Assembly (NCBI GenBank): GCA_003538625.1
Contig: DPRR01000029.1
Coordinates: 124,001-188,000 of the forward strand
DNA from: Ignavibacteriales bacterium
GTDB taxonomy: Bacteria > Bacteroidota > Ignavibacteria > Ignavibacteriales > Ignavibacteriaceae
Direction: 5' to 3'
Length of the DNA: 64,000 bases
A program made the translations under genes and the position numbers. This document shows positions 51,835 through 61,503 of the stretch, piece after piece. Position 1 is the stretch's first letter, and each line of letters starts with the position of its first letter. The notes under the pieces are model-generated. The model did no database searches. It was not told where the DNA came from and saw nothing but the letters and a program-made list of their open reading frames with translations.

Positions 51835-53535
51835 CTATTTAAGAAGTATCATTTTTTTTACTGAACTGAAATCTTTGGAAGCGAGTTTATAGAAATAGAT
51901 TCCACTTGTAAGTTGAGAGGCATCCATTTCAATACTATAGTTACCTGCTGATTTCTGTTCATCAATCAAAGTCATAACTTCATTCCCAAGGACATCAAAA
52001 ATTTTAAGTGAAACTAATCCCTCAACAGGTGTTTGAAAACTTATTATAGTTTTGGGATTGAATGGATTGGGATAATTTTGTGCTAATAAAAATTTTTGAG
52101 GAATCCCTAAATCAATTGCAACAACTTTTAAATACTCATAAGAACCATCAAAATTAATTTGTTTAAGGCGATAATAATAAACACCGGACTTTACGGTTTC
52201 ATCAATATAGCTGTATACATTTCTGTTCGTGCTTGTACCATTCCCGCCTATGAAAAATAGTTCTTCATAATTTACCTCATCGCTGCTTCTTTCAATCATA
52301 AATCCCGCATTATTTGTTTCTGAAGCAGTGTACCAATCAAGTTTAACTTTCCCATCTATAACTGCTGCATTAAATGAAATTAATTCAACCGGAACTACTG
52401 TTGGTATAAATCTGTAAATCTTTCCGTTGAATGAAACCAAATAAAGTTCGTTACTTTCATCAACGCCAAATGAAGTTATTGAGCCGGGCGCTGTAGTTAT
52501 TTGAGTGTTTACAGCCGGATTGATTCCATCGTATTCAAGAGCCCAGACACGGGCACTGACATAATCACCATAAATGTATTTGCCGGTTAGTTCAGGTACA
52601 TTTTGACCACGATAAACATATCCACCTGTAATTGAATAACCTCCGGTTGAGGAATGAGGATATTCCCATATAGGAAATTCATATGTGCCATTACAGCCGC
52701 TTAAATTGTATGCATGGTTTCCCTCATAGCATCTCCAACCATAATTTTTTCCATTCTGAATTATATCAACCTCTTCCCAATTACCCTGGCCAACGTCTCC
52801 AGCCCAGAGCCAGTTTGTAACAGGATCAAAACTAAAGCGCCAGGTGTTACGCAATCCAAATGCATAAATTTCTTTCCTGATATTTACGTTTGTGCTGTCA
52901 ACAAACGGATTGTCAGCGGGTATTCCATAATTAAGCGGTGCTTCAGGATTATTAACGTCTATACGAATTATTTTACCAAGCAGAGTTGTGATATTTTGTG
53001 CATTTCCATCCGGATCGCCTCCCGAACCGCCATCTCCTGCCGCTATGTACAAATAGCCATCGGCGCCAAATGTAACACAGCCGCCATTGTGATTAGAGTA
53101 AGGCTGATTGTATGTAAGCAAAATCAGTTCTGAGTTTTTATCTGCAGAATCTGGATTTGTAGATGAAACCTGAAATCGTGAAATTACTGTGTGTAATGGA
53201 TTTGGCGCAGTATAATTAACATAAAAATATCCATTGCTCTCATAGTCAGGATGAAAAGCCAATCCAAGTAAACCGGTTTCACCGCCTGAAGTAACCCGAT
53301 CTGTAATATCCAGGAATATTTTTGTTGCGCTTACATTAGTCTGATTAGGGAAAACTTTGATAACTCCATCTCTTTCCACAACAAATAATCTATTCGTTCC
53401 ATCGCCAGGATTTTGAAGATCAAGTGGATTTGAAAATGTTAAATTTGGGAAAGCTACTTCGAAATTATATTGAGCATTGCTAAAGAACGGAATCAGTATC
53501 AAAAGTATGATAAGAAATTTAAAATGTCCCTTCAT
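51835..53535 (-). CDS. T9SS-exported sugar dehydrogenase-like protein (GSDH/HHIP fold)
   Basis: This is a 566-residue protein with signal peptide 1-21. Residues about 25-370 are a six-bladed propeller of the PQQ-dependent soluble glucose dehydrogenase type: VVERDGVIKVF, GGETGLLGLAFHPDY, SNHNGGCVTFGADGYLYIAA with GDGGSGGDP, and YGWRCYEGNH. An Ig-like module starting PVELISF and a T9SS sorting domain (NYPNPFNPKTIISFQT ... KKMILLK) follow. It probably acts on the cell surface. PQQ use is not proven, and no PQQ biosynthesis operon is visible. Its start overlaps the GH13 stop by 4 bp, so the two are coupled. Confidence 0.88.
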   Translation of the reverse strand: MKGHFKFLIILLILIPFFSNAQYNFEVAFPNLTFSNPLDLQNPGDGTNRLFVVERDGVIKVFPNQTNVSATKIFLDITDRVTSGGETGLLGLAFHPDYESNGYFYVNYTAPNPLHTVISRFQVSSTNPDSADKNSELILLTYNQPYSNHNGGCVTFGADGYLYIAAGDGGSGGDPDGNAQNITTLLGKIIRIDVNNPEAPLNYGIPADNPFVDSTNVNIRKEIYAFGLRNTWRFSFDPVTNWLWAGDVGQGNWEEVDIIQNGKNYGWRCYEGNHAYNLSGCNGTYEFPIWEYPHSSTGGYSITGGYVYRGQNVPELTGKYIYGDYVSARVWALEYDGINPAVNTQITTAPGSITSFGVDESNELYLVSFNGKIYRFIPTVVPVELISFNAAVIDGKVKLDWYTASETNNAGFMIERSSDEVNYEELFFIGGNGTSTNRNVYSYIDETVKSGVYYYRLKQINFDGSYEYLKVVAIDLGIPQKFLLAQNYPNPFNPKTIISFQTPVEGLVSLKIFDVLGNEVMTLIDEQKSAGNYSIEMDASQLTSGIYFYKLASKDFSSVKKMILLK

Positions 53536-56500
53536 GATTTTGCCTTCTTTTTAGTTTTAGTTTTCTTTGATTTTTCTTTTTTCTTATTAGTTGACTTTAT
53601 TTTTGTACTATTCTCCTTTTTTTGGGTAATCTGTTTTGATGAAGAACCATTTTTGACTTTATTCTTTCCCAAGATATTTCTTTTTGAAGATTTAAGCAAA
53701 CTTTCTACTTTATATTCGCTCTGGTTGACAAGATTCATAATACTTGTATAAACTTCAAACATTAATTTTAATGAGTCCTGAAAATACTTTTTGGAAATCT
53801 TATTGTTCTTCGCTTTATTTAATGATTGCTTATAGAATGAGAATAAGAAGTACCATCTGACAAACTCTTCCATTCTTTCTTTGTTAAAATATTTTACTCC
53901 ATCAAATTCGTTAACCTGGATATAATTTTCAAAATTATCATTGCTAAGCATCTTCTCAATTAGATTATCCAAATCTGTATTATAACTCTGGATTTTGGAT
54001 TTTGATTTAGTTGAAGATGATTTTGATTCCAATATAGCATTGTCAATATCCGGTCTGGATATTAATTCTGTAATAAAGAGAACCTTGATTAACCCATAAC
54101 TCTTACCCGGATCAACAAATCTTAAATGTCCAAAAATTTCTATCAATGGTTTCCAGAGCAGGAGATCATCAAAAAGCTTAAAAGGATTTTCAATATTCTC
54201 AACAGAATTTAAAATTTTGAATAGTATATAATCCATCAGTAGAAATGCAAGCTCTGTTTTCGCGAAATTTCCATTTTGAATAAACAGTGTTTCTTTTATT
54301 TCATTAAACCATTTTGCTGATCGTTTATCTGATATCAATTCGGTATATAATTGGTTGTAACTTTTTATTCGAATAAGATCCGCTTCTATATCTTCATATA
54401 TCTGCTTAAGATTTAGGCTTGAATTAGTAACCTTGTTTAAATCACGACATATTCTAAAAATCTCCTCATCAATTTCCGGAATTTCAATTTCATCCTCATT
54501 ATTTATTTCAAGTGATAACAATAATCTGCTGAATTTGATTGAGGTAAACAGATGCACGAGCGAATTATGAAATGGTGCAAGATTCATTTCACTTAAAGAT
54601 CTTTCAATAGAATAAACTCCTCTTCCATTAAGCTGATCATGCAGCACTTTATATATTCCATCAAAATCAAATACTTCTCTGAATTCTAAAAGTACTTTTC
54701 TTTGATAGCCCATTAAGTGAAATGAAAATCCTGATGAGCTTAACTCGGCGCCGGATGTAATGTACTCCAATTGCTGGATTTGATCTTTAAAAATATAGTA
54801 ATGACCGAACTCTGAATTTATACCCAGGGTTTTATCAATACTGGTTGTACTGGTTTTTCCTTCTTCTCCGTATGCCCGTTCACAGCTGGCACTTATTGTT
54901 CCGATAGCTTCGCTGTATGAGTTATTATATATGACTAATGAAACTTCATTTCCGCTTCTGTTAGTGAATGCAAAAACGTTTTCATTACAAATTCCATGAG
55001 GATCAATAAAATCATACAATTCAAAATTATCAACCTGACTAAATAAATATCTTTTCTTTGTTAATGGGAAAATTTCTTTTTCATGTCTTATCACTAAATT
55101 GTCATCAGCAAATTCATCATAATAAGATCTCTTATATTCCATACCATATTTTTCTGAAAGTCCTTCGATTTGTCCGTGAGCAAACATTGGTAACCCGGGT
55201 AATGTGATCAGCATCGTAGCTACACCAAAATATTTATCGCCTTTTCCAAACTGATTTAAAGCAGTTTCTTCGTCAGGATTACTCATAAAATTTACATAGC
55301 GTTTTAAAATTTCAGGATTAAAGGCAAGAGTATTTTTGATAAGCAATCTGTACTTCTCATTCTCTTCCTTCATAAACATATGCATAAACGCACTGTTGTA
55401 AACGCGATGCATTCCAAGGGTGCGCACAAAATAGCCTTCCATTAACCAGAATGCTTCTGCAAGTAAAAGAGTGTTTGGCATTTCTGCATTTATTCTATCA
55501 ACCACTTCACGCCAGAATTCTTCGGGCATAATTGCATCAAACTGCGATCGCGTCATTGCATAATCAGATCGGGATGGAATGGCTCCGCCCGAACCGGGAA
55601 TAGGAAACCACAATCTTTGAAAATGTTTTTTAGCAAGAGTCATTGCAGCATCAAATCTTATTATAGGAGTTTTACGTGCAACGTGCATTATTGTTTGGAT
55701 TAAAGATTCCCGTACTTCAACTTTCATCAAATCTAATTGTGCAGTGTCATTCCAGGGCATATTTGTTCCATCGTTGCCATGATAAATGTAAGTGCGATCT
55801 CCGGTATATTTATCAAGTCTTTCAAACACAACTGCCGCATCTGTTTTGGAATAATATTGATCTTCAATTCTTATTTCAACACGATCATCATCAGATAAAT
55901 TTGGACCTGTAAACTTGTAATTCGGATAGGGAGGAATTCGATTCTGAATAAAATATTCCGGTTTTTCAATAACCCATTTAGAATATATGCCGGTATGATT
56001 AGGAACCATATCACTAGATAATCTTATTCCACGCTGCCATGCACGGGATTTTAAATTTTCAAATGCTGATTCACCGCCAAGTTCATTGGCAATAACATAA
56101 TCATATAATGAGTATGCAGATGAAGCTGCTTCGGGATTTCCCATCATCTGTTTTATTTTTCTTGATGCAGAACTCCTTTCCCAGATTCCGATAAGCCACA
56201 ATGCAGTAAAATTCCAGCGGGCAAGTGTATCAAGCTCCGCATCAGGAATCTGATCTAAAGTTTTAATTTCTCTTCCGTACTTTTTTGTAAGCTGATGCAT
56301 CCACACAAAAGCATTCTTTGCAATCATCACAACACGCGGCATCCAATCAATATCAACTGTAAATCGATTCACTTCTAGCTGATAATACTCGTATTCTTCA
56401 GGAGAAAGTTTTTGACCTTCTTTAAGTTTTAATTTTAATGATTCAAAATATTTGTAATCAAATTCATAAGAGGGAACAGGTGGTGTTCCTTTTTCTCCGC

Positions 56501-57272
56501 CTCCGTGCTGTACAAATAATTTGTAATCCTCATGGATAAGATCTTTACCTAATAAAATTTTATTTAAGATGGATGCGTCAATAAAGTCAGCCCATTTTGA
56601 TCGAATAAAATCAAGTTGCTCTTCAATGTTGTATGGACTACCAATTATCGGCTGCCTTAAAAATGAAAAAAGATTAAATCCACCAATCTTGGGTGCACTT
56701 TCAAAAAATAATTCTGATTGCTCGATTACTTCCTTGTACTTTGTTTCTTTAGCCAGTTTTTCATCTGTGTAAAGTTCTTTTAGCTGATATGTTGCAGGAT
56801 TTATATTTTCAAGATTTAGAATGATGAGTTCTTCGAGAATAATCTCACGGTTATTTTTATCCTCAGTTTTTCCGTCAAGGTAATCGTTAGCTTTAATTTT
56901 GTTTTGATAAACCGGAAGCGGCGGAAATTCTTCTATAAATTTCAAAAGTGTTTTATCTAACTCTTCTTCAGTAAGATTATTTTTTAGATAATCAATTCCA
57001 TCTTGCAATACACCTCTTTTGTTTTCCTCTTCATATTTACGGAAGAGCAAGTGGAAAATTTCGTGAAGTAAACCAAGAGCATTTATTTGTCCTGCTGTTA
57101 CCTGAAGTTCAAATTTACCTTCATCTCTTCTAACAGCGTTTATTTTTTCTGATAATAATCTTGCAGTACGAAAATCTGAAATTACAAGATTGCCTTTAAG
57201 TGAAAAAAGATTTTCTTCAATCTTGTATTTGATTCTTGAATCTTTTGAAACATGGAATTGATAAGTAATCAT
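53532..57272 (-). CDS. very large GH13 (alpha-amylase family) protein with Lys-rich tail
   Basis: This is a 1246-residue protein. An N-terminal region (1-300) is followed by the catalytic barrel: region I SDMVPNHTGI (Asp421, His426), region II TPIIRFDAAMT (Arg539, nucleophile Asp541), region III LLLAEAFW (acid Glu606) and region IV FMSNPDEET (Asp667, with Pro in place of the usual His666). PGLPMFAHGQIEGLSEKYGM follows. A long helical C-terminal part (about 840-1210) and a tail of about 35 mostly Lys/Ser/Thr residues complete it. There is no signal peptide, so it acts in the cytosol. The substrate is perhaps a storage glucan or maltose-type sugar. It ends 4 bp inside the next gene. Confidence 0.85.
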   Translation of the reverse strand: MITYQFHVSKDSRIKYKIEENLFSLKGNLVISDFRTARLLSEKINAVRRDEGKFELQVTAGQINALGLLHEIFHLLFRKYEEENKRGVLQDGIDYLKNNLTEEELDKTLLKFIEEFPPLPVYQNKIKANDYLDGKTEDKNNREIILEELIILNLENINPATYQLKELYTDEKLAKETKYKEVIEQSELFFESAPKIGGFNLFSFLRQPIIGSPYNIEEQLDFIRSKWADFIDASILNKILLGKDLIHEDYKLFVQHGGGEKGTPPVPSYEFDYKYFESLKLKLKEGQKLSPEEYEYYQLEVNRFTVDIDWMPRVVMIAKNAFVWMHQLTKKYGREIKTLDQIPDAELDTLARWNFTALWLIGIWERSSASRKIKQMMGNPEAASSAYSLYDYVIANELGGESAFENLKSRAWQRGIRLSSDMVPNHTGIYSKWVIEKPEYFIQNRIPPYPNYKFTGPNLSDDDRVEIRIEDQYYSKTDAAVVFERLDKYTGDRTYIYHGNDGTNMPWNDTAQLDLMKVEVRESLIQTIMHVARKTPIIRFDAAMTLAKKHFQRLWFPIPGSGGAIPSRSDYAMTRSQFDAIMPEEFWREVVDRINAEMPNTLLLAEAFWLMEGYFVRTLGMHRVYNSAFMHMFMKEENEKYRLLIKNTLAFNPEILKRYVNFMSNPDEETALNQFGKGDKYFGVATMLITLPGLPMFAHGQIEGLSEKYGMEYKRSYYDEFADDNLVIRHEKEIFPLTKKRYLFSQVDNFELYDFIDPHGICNENVFAFTNRSGNEVSLVIYNNSYSEAIGTISASCERAYGEEGKTSTTSIDKTLGINSEFGHYYIFKDQIQQLEYITSGAELSSSGFSFHLMGYQRKVLLEFREVFDFDGIYKVLHDQLNGRGVYSIERSLSEMNLAPFHNSLVHLFTSIKFSRLLLSLEINNEDEIEIPEIDEEIFRICRDLNKVTNSSLNLKQIYEDIEADLIRIKSYNQLYTELISDKRSAKWFNEIKETLFIQNGNFAKTELAFLLMDYILFKILNSVENIENPFKLFDDLLLWKPLIEIFGHLRFVDPGKSYGLIKVLFITELISRPDIDNAILESKSSSTKSKSKIQSYNTDLDNLIEKMLSNDNFENYIQVNEFDGVKYFNKERMEEFVRWYFLFSFYKQSLNKAKNNKISKKYFQDSLKLMFEVYTSIMNLVNQSEYKVESLLKSSKRNILGKNKVKNGSSSKQITQKKENSTKIKSTNKKKEKSKKTKTKKKAKS

Positions 57273-57360
57273 AAAGTTTAACTATGGATTAAAATTTGAA
57301 CAGAACTACAATGATTTGATGTGAAATATAATAAATAATGTGAGAAAAAATTCGATACAT

Positions 57361-58542
57361 TTACGGATGATAAGCTATACTTGAACCAATCCACGTTTTG
57401 TTTTTGTTAAAATCCACCCCCATCATTTTACCTTTACTGGTACGGATAAGATTATTTACAAGTAACGGTTTCACACTTTTATTATCCCATAAAAACATCA
57501 TTCGGATTTCCGCTTTTGCATAACCTTCGGGGGTTTCAATCAAAGGTGCGTATTCTACTTTTTGCTGAAGAATGTAATTACTTTTGTTTTGTATTGAATC
57601 AAGTTTTTCTTTTGTAACATCAACATCAACTCCTAGTCCTGCAAATGAGAAGAGTGGTTTCAAGACGAACTCATCAAGATTAGCGGGATATTTTTCTAGT
57701 TCATGTAAGAAATAACATTCAGGAACATAATCACCTTTTAACATCGGCAAAGAAAATTTACTGATCTTAAAAAACCGATTGGGATGACCAGCCCATTCCG
57801 CATCAATCTCATCCTTAAAATCAAAATCAAAGTGTAATTTTTTTCTTTCAAGCTCATCAAAAATTACACGATTATAAATTCTTTTAATCTCAATATCTTT
57901 TCCGTCCTTAGAATAGAATAATTTTTTTCCGTGCTTTTTTACGTTGGATATACAAACTGTAGTTATTCCTGTCAGTTCTTCAGTTGCTGCAAAATCAATT
58001 CTTGTTTTTTGCTTTTCAGGATCAATTTCAAGAAGTATTACATTTTCAGGATCATGATTGCCCACAATAATATTTGTCAACAAACCGGTATATGCAGCTT
58101 TATTCAGCCCGTTAAAATAGCTATGGAATCCTACAGGGATATCAAAATATTTTCTAATTGCATCGTTAAGATAGACCTGGTAGCCATAAAGTGATGGGAA
58201 TGCCTGAAGCTCAATAAGCTTTGGCCAGAACTTATCTCCGATTTTTGTAATTGCAAAATCGAGTTGTAAAAAAGGCGGATGTTCGTAATCGTTAGGTACT
58301 TTTAAATGTGCAGGAATTGCTGCCTCGGATCTTCTTAAAAAATCTTTTTTGCTGATTTGAAGTAGTACGTCATCACATGCTTTTAAGAGTTCACTTGTCA
58401 ACTCATGTGAAATGAAAAGAGGTGTTTCGCAAACACGAAAATCAGTGGGATATTTTAATACTGAATTTAAATCTTCTAAAAATTCCTGATATACTTTTTC
58501 AGAAAAATCATTGTTAAACTTTTTTCTAATTTCTGGAATCAT
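57361..58542 (-). CDS. ATP-grasp enzyme, probably circularly permuted
   Basis: This 393-residue protein has a nucleotide-binding strand with lysine and glycine-rich loop near the C-terminus (EFVLKPLFSFAGLGVDVDVT, Lys295), followed by LQQKVEYAPL and KAEIRMMFLW. A possible metal-binding segment, KLIELQAFPSLYGYQ (Glu111), lies before it. In ordinary ATP-grasp enzymes these come in the opposite order, so the fold looks permuted as in glutathionylspermidine synthase-like enzymes. Such enzymes join a carboxylate to an amine through an acyl phosphate. It lies 2 bp after the amidotransferase gene. The substrate is unknown. Confidence 0.7.
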   Translation of the reverse strand: MIPEIRKKFNNDFSEKVYQEFLEDLNSVLKYPTDFRVCETPLFISHELTSELLKACDDVLLQISKKDFLRRSEAAIPAHLKVPNDYEHPPFLQLDFAITKIGDKFWPKLIELQAFPSLYGYQVYLNDAIRKYFDIPVGFHSYFNGLNKAAYTGLLTNIIVGNHDPENVILLEIDPEKQKTRIDFAATEELTGITTVCISNVKKHGKKLFYSKDGKDIEIKRIYNRVIFDELERKKLHFDFDFKDEIDAEWAGHPNRFFKISKFSLPMLKGDYVPECYFLHELEKYPANLDEFVLKPLFSFAGLGVDVDVTKEKLDSIQNKSNYILQQKVEYAPLIETPEGYAKAEIRMMFLWDNKSVKPLLVNNLIRTSKGKMMGVDFNKNKTWIGSSIAYHP

Positions 58543-58544
58543 AA

Positions 58545-59378
58545 TTAAACCGTAATAGAAGTCAGCTGTTCGATAGCATTGTTTAAGAATGAAGGCAGTA
58601 CCGTTTTGCGGGTCAGTTTGATCTTATCGGGATGCTCAAGTAATCCTATCATTTCCCGGTATTTATCTTCATTGTATCGATCAATGATAAACTTTTTTCT
58701 TTCATCCTGCTTAAAATGATAAAGCATACTTTCAGGATCAGCTTCAGGATGAAATTGAGTGCCAACTATTTCATCAGAAATTCTTACCGCTGTTATTGCC
58801 GGATTGTCTTTATTTTCTGATTCAGGAATTTCCCACGAAAGAATTTTTGCACCGAATTCATCAAGCATATTAAGATTCGGATTAACGACTTGCCAATGCC
58901 TGATATCTGCTGCATAAAAAGGATCGGTAAGATTCCTTAATATAGGATCGTTCTTACCAGCTTCGGTTTTTACAAATGGCATAACACCAAATGAATTGAT
59001 GAATCGTTGGTTAACTTCGCCAAACTGAAAAAATCTTGCCATCATCTGAAAAGAATGACATATAAAGAAAATATATTTTTTCTGTTCTGAGTTTTGATTG
59101 TGATTCCAGATTTTATCAATTAAGCTAAAGTAATCTTTATCCCATTGCTGATTTTCACCCTCAAACGGGCTGCCCGGTCCGCCGGAAGAAATAAAAATAT
59201 CATAATTCAAATCCGGAATATCGCCCTTATAACGTGTGTCAAAAACGTTATACTTTAATTCTATATTTTGATATTTCGAATCTGCATCTTTAACAATTTC
59301 ACGAATACAACGCAGTCCTTCATTAGGCTCATTATTGTAAAGATCTATTGTCGCAACTTTTATTTGTGGTTTGATCAT
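58545..59378 (-). CDS. class I glutamine amidotransferase (GMP synthase-like domain)
   Basis: This is a 277-residue stand-alone domain. The nucleophile elbow is FFICHSFQMM (Cys107), with the oxyanion motif SSGGPGSPFEG (65-75) and the triad partners in GTQFHPEADPESM (His210, Glu212). The usual G-x-C-x-G-x-Q is changed to F-x-C-x-S-x-Q, so it may be a hydrolase or transferase with altered substrate rather than a normal ammonia supplier. A C-terminal extension of about 60 residues goes beyond the basic domain. It starts 4 bp after the GCS2 gene stop. Confidence 0.88.
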   Translation of the reverse strand: MIKPQIKVATIDLYNNEPNEGLRCIREIVKDADSKYQNIELKYNVFDTRYKGDIPDLNYDIFISSGGPGSPFEGENQQWDKDYFSLIDKIWNHNQNSEQKKYIFFICHSFQMMARFFQFGEVNQRFINSFGVMPFVKTEAGKNDPILRNLTDPFYAADIRHWQVVNPNLNMLDEFGAKILSWEIPESENKDNPAITAVRISDEIVGTQFHPEADPESMLYHFKQDERKKFIIDRYNEDKYREMIGLLEHPDKIKLTRKTVLPSFLNNAIEQLTSITV

Positions 59379-59382
59379 AATT

Positions 59383-60498
59383 TTATTTTAGTTCCAATCC
59401 GTAATGTGTTTCTTCAATAATATAATCAACCACATTTTTAGTATCGTGTGATTGTTCCCAAACAGCAAGCTGCCTGTCAGCTCCGGTTCCCATTTCAAGA
59501 ATTTTATTTATGTAGTTTATTTCTTCTCGGGAGCCAAGTTCATCTACAACATCTTCTATAAATTCCAGCAGTTCGCCTGCAAGTAATTTAAAATCAACTT
59601 CTTCATTTTTACCAAAGTCAATAAGTTTACCGCTAATGCCATAACGTGCAGCACGCCATTTATTCTCGGCGATTAAAGCACGTCTGTATAATCTAAATCC
59701 TAGATTTTGTTTAATCAGTTTATGAAGTTTTGCAACAAGTGCCTGCATAACGGCTGTAAGAGCGATAGTTTCATCTACACGCATTGGAATGTCACAAACA
59801 CGAAACTCCAGTGTTTTAAATACAGGATGAACACGAATATCCCACCAGATCTTTTTTGCGTTATCAATGCAGCCGGTTTTTATTAATAGGTTTATATATT
59901 TATCATACTCGGAAACACCGTTAAAGAAATCCGGAATTCCGGTTCTAGGAAAACGATCAAACACTTTACTTCTGTAGGATTTGAATCCGGTATTTCTTCC
60001 AAGCCAAAATGGCGAGTTAGTGGACAAAGCAAAAATGTGAGGTAAAAAATATCTTGCAGCATTCATAATATGTATTGCAACTTCACGATCTTCGACACCA
60101 ACGTGAACATGTAATCCAAAAATTAAATTAGCTCTGGCAACCTGCTGCATATCATCCACAATTTCTTTATACCGGGGATGCTCAGTAATTTTTTGATCTT
60201 TCCAGTGAGAAAAAGGATGAGTTCCTGAAGCTGCGATGCGCAATCCGTTTTTAATGGCAAGTTTTGCCAGATTTGTTCTTAGTTTTGTCACTTGTTCGCG
60301 GGCATCCTTTACATCAAGACAAATATCCGTTCCCATTTCCACAACTGACTGGTGCATTTCTGCTTTTACATTCTCAGCCAGAATCATTTTCCCATCTTCA
60401 AGAATTTGCTGGATGTGAGACTTCAACTCGCGTGTAACGGGATCAACAATTTGAAATTCCTCTTCAACTCCGAGTGTAAACAAACCTGCTTCAACCAT
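59383..60498 (-). CDS. carboxylate-amine ligase, GCS2/YbdK family
   Basis: This 371-residue protein is related to glutamate-cysteine ligase type 2. Motifs: LGVEEEFQIVD (Glu12-14, metal), HQSVVEMGTD, ASGTHPFSHW, IFGLHVHVGVED (His130, His132) and WWDIRVHPVFKTLEFRVCDIP. It couples an amino group to the gamma-carboxylate of glutamate or a similar acid with ATP. E. coli YbdK shows weak glutamate-cysteine ligase activity, but in this context a different amine is likely. It is flanked at 15 and 4 bp by the other ligase genes. Confidence 0.9.
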   Translation of the reverse strand: MVEAGLFTLGVEEEFQIVDPVTRELKSHIQQILEDGKMILAENVKAEMHQSVVEMGTDICLDVKDAREQVTKLRTNLAKLAIKNGLRIAASGTHPFSHWKDQKITEHPRYKEIVDDMQQVARANLIFGLHVHVGVEDREVAIHIMNAARYFLPHIFALSTNSPFWLGRNTGFKSYRSKVFDRFPRTGIPDFFNGVSEYDKYINLLIKTGCIDNAKKIWWDIRVHPVFKTLEFRVCDIPMRVDETIALTAVMQALVAKLHKLIKQNLGFRLYRRALIAENKWRAARYGISGKLIDFGKNEEVDFKLLAGELLEFIEDVVDELGSREEINYINKILEMGTGADRQLAVWEQSHDTKNVVDYIIEETHYGLELK

Positions 60499-60513
60499 TA
60501 TGACTCTTCTTTC

Positions 60514-61470
60514 TTATATCAAAGGTTTATTATTTACAAATGATGTAACAAAAGATCCCCAGGTAAGATTATTTTGATTTTCTTTATGAGATTTTGCTTT
60601 TCTGATTGCCATATTAGCAGCCGCTTCAACAATCCATTCAAAATTTTCTTCACCAACAGAATTTACATCAGCATCCGGTGCAGGGTTACAAAAATCTATT
60701 GCATAGGGTACGCCATCACGAATTGCAAACTCAACCGTATTAAAATCATAACCAAGTGCTTTGTTAAGTGCAAGCACTCCATTGTGAACATCATCCAATA
60801 ATTTTTTCTCAAGCGGTTTTGGATTTCTAACATAACGAAACTCATGCGGCTGTCTTGGATCATACTGCATAATGTGAACATCCTGTCTATCCAGACAATA
60901 GCATCTAAAATATTCTGTAAAAACAATTTCTTCCTGAAGCATCATTACCAGCTGTCCGGTTTCGTTGTATGCCTTAAAGAATTCATCCATATTATTAAGC
61001 TTGTAAACATTTTTCCATCCCCCGCCGGCAAAAGGTTTAAAGTAGGCGGGAAAACCAACGTATGCAAAAATCCCTTCCCAATCCAACGGATAAGCAAGAT
61101 TACGGAATGAGCGTTCATTTGTGTCTTCTGGATGCTGATTAGAAGGCAATATAACTGTTTTTGGAACCGCAACTCCGATTTTAGTGGCTAACGCATTGTT
61201 AAAAAATTTATCATCAGCACTCCACCAAAAAGGATTATTAATAACTGCTGTTCCGGATATCGCGGCATTTTTTAACATTGCACGATAAAAAGGAACATCC
61301 TGAGAAATACGGTCAATCAATACGTCGTATCCTATCGGTTCTCCCTGAATGATTTTATTAATGTGTGCAAGTTCTGCTGTAATGCCATTTTCTTTTTTAG
61401 CGTTAACACGATCAACAAAAGCTTGAGGAAAAGTGTTTTCCTGTCCAAAGAGTATTCCTATTTTTTTCAT
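60514..61470 (-). CDS. RimK-like ATP-grasp ligase
   Basis: This is a 318-residue protein. The N-terminal domain (1-100) is a Rossmann-like lead (KKIGILFGQENTFPQAFVDR). The ATP-grasp part has FPAYFKPFAGGGWKNVY (Lys145), LVMMLQEEIVF (Glu180-181, adenine contact) and the metal site NTVEFAIRDGVPYAIDFCNP (Glu247, Asp259, Asn262). Such enzymes add an amino acid or amine to a carboxylate. It lies upstream of the GCS2 gene by 15 bp in the minus-strand cluster. The substrate is unknown. Confidence 0.85.
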   Translation of the reverse strand: MKKIGILFGQENTFPQAFVDRVNAKKENGITAELAHINKIIQGEPIGYDVLIDRISQDVPFYRAMLKNAAISGTAVINNPFWWSADDKFFNNALATKIGVAVPKTVILPSNQHPEDTNERSFRNLAYPLDWEGIFAYVGFPAYFKPFAGGGWKNVYKLNNMDEFFKAYNETGQLVMMLQEEIVFTEYFRCYCLDRQDVHIMQYDPRQPHEFRYVRNPKPLEKKLLDDVHNGVLALNKALGYDFNTVEFAIRDGVPYAIDFCNPAPDADVNSVGEENFEWIVEAAANMAIRKAKSHKENQNNLTWGSFVTSFVNNKPLI

Positions 61471-61503
61471 TGTTAGCTCTCTAAATTATTGTAATAAATC
61501 CGA

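Noticed and set aside
51835..53535. Link between the sugar dehydrogenase and the PqqD-like protein as a PQQ system
   Set aside because: They are 51 kb apart, no other PQQ biosynthesis gene is present, and many GSDH-fold proteins do not use PQQ.
57040..57070. HExxH-like motif (HEIFH, residues 70-74) in the GH13 protein, suggesting a zinc protease domain
   Set aside because: It lies in a helix-rich N-terminal region with no further protease features; a single HExxH occurs often by chance.
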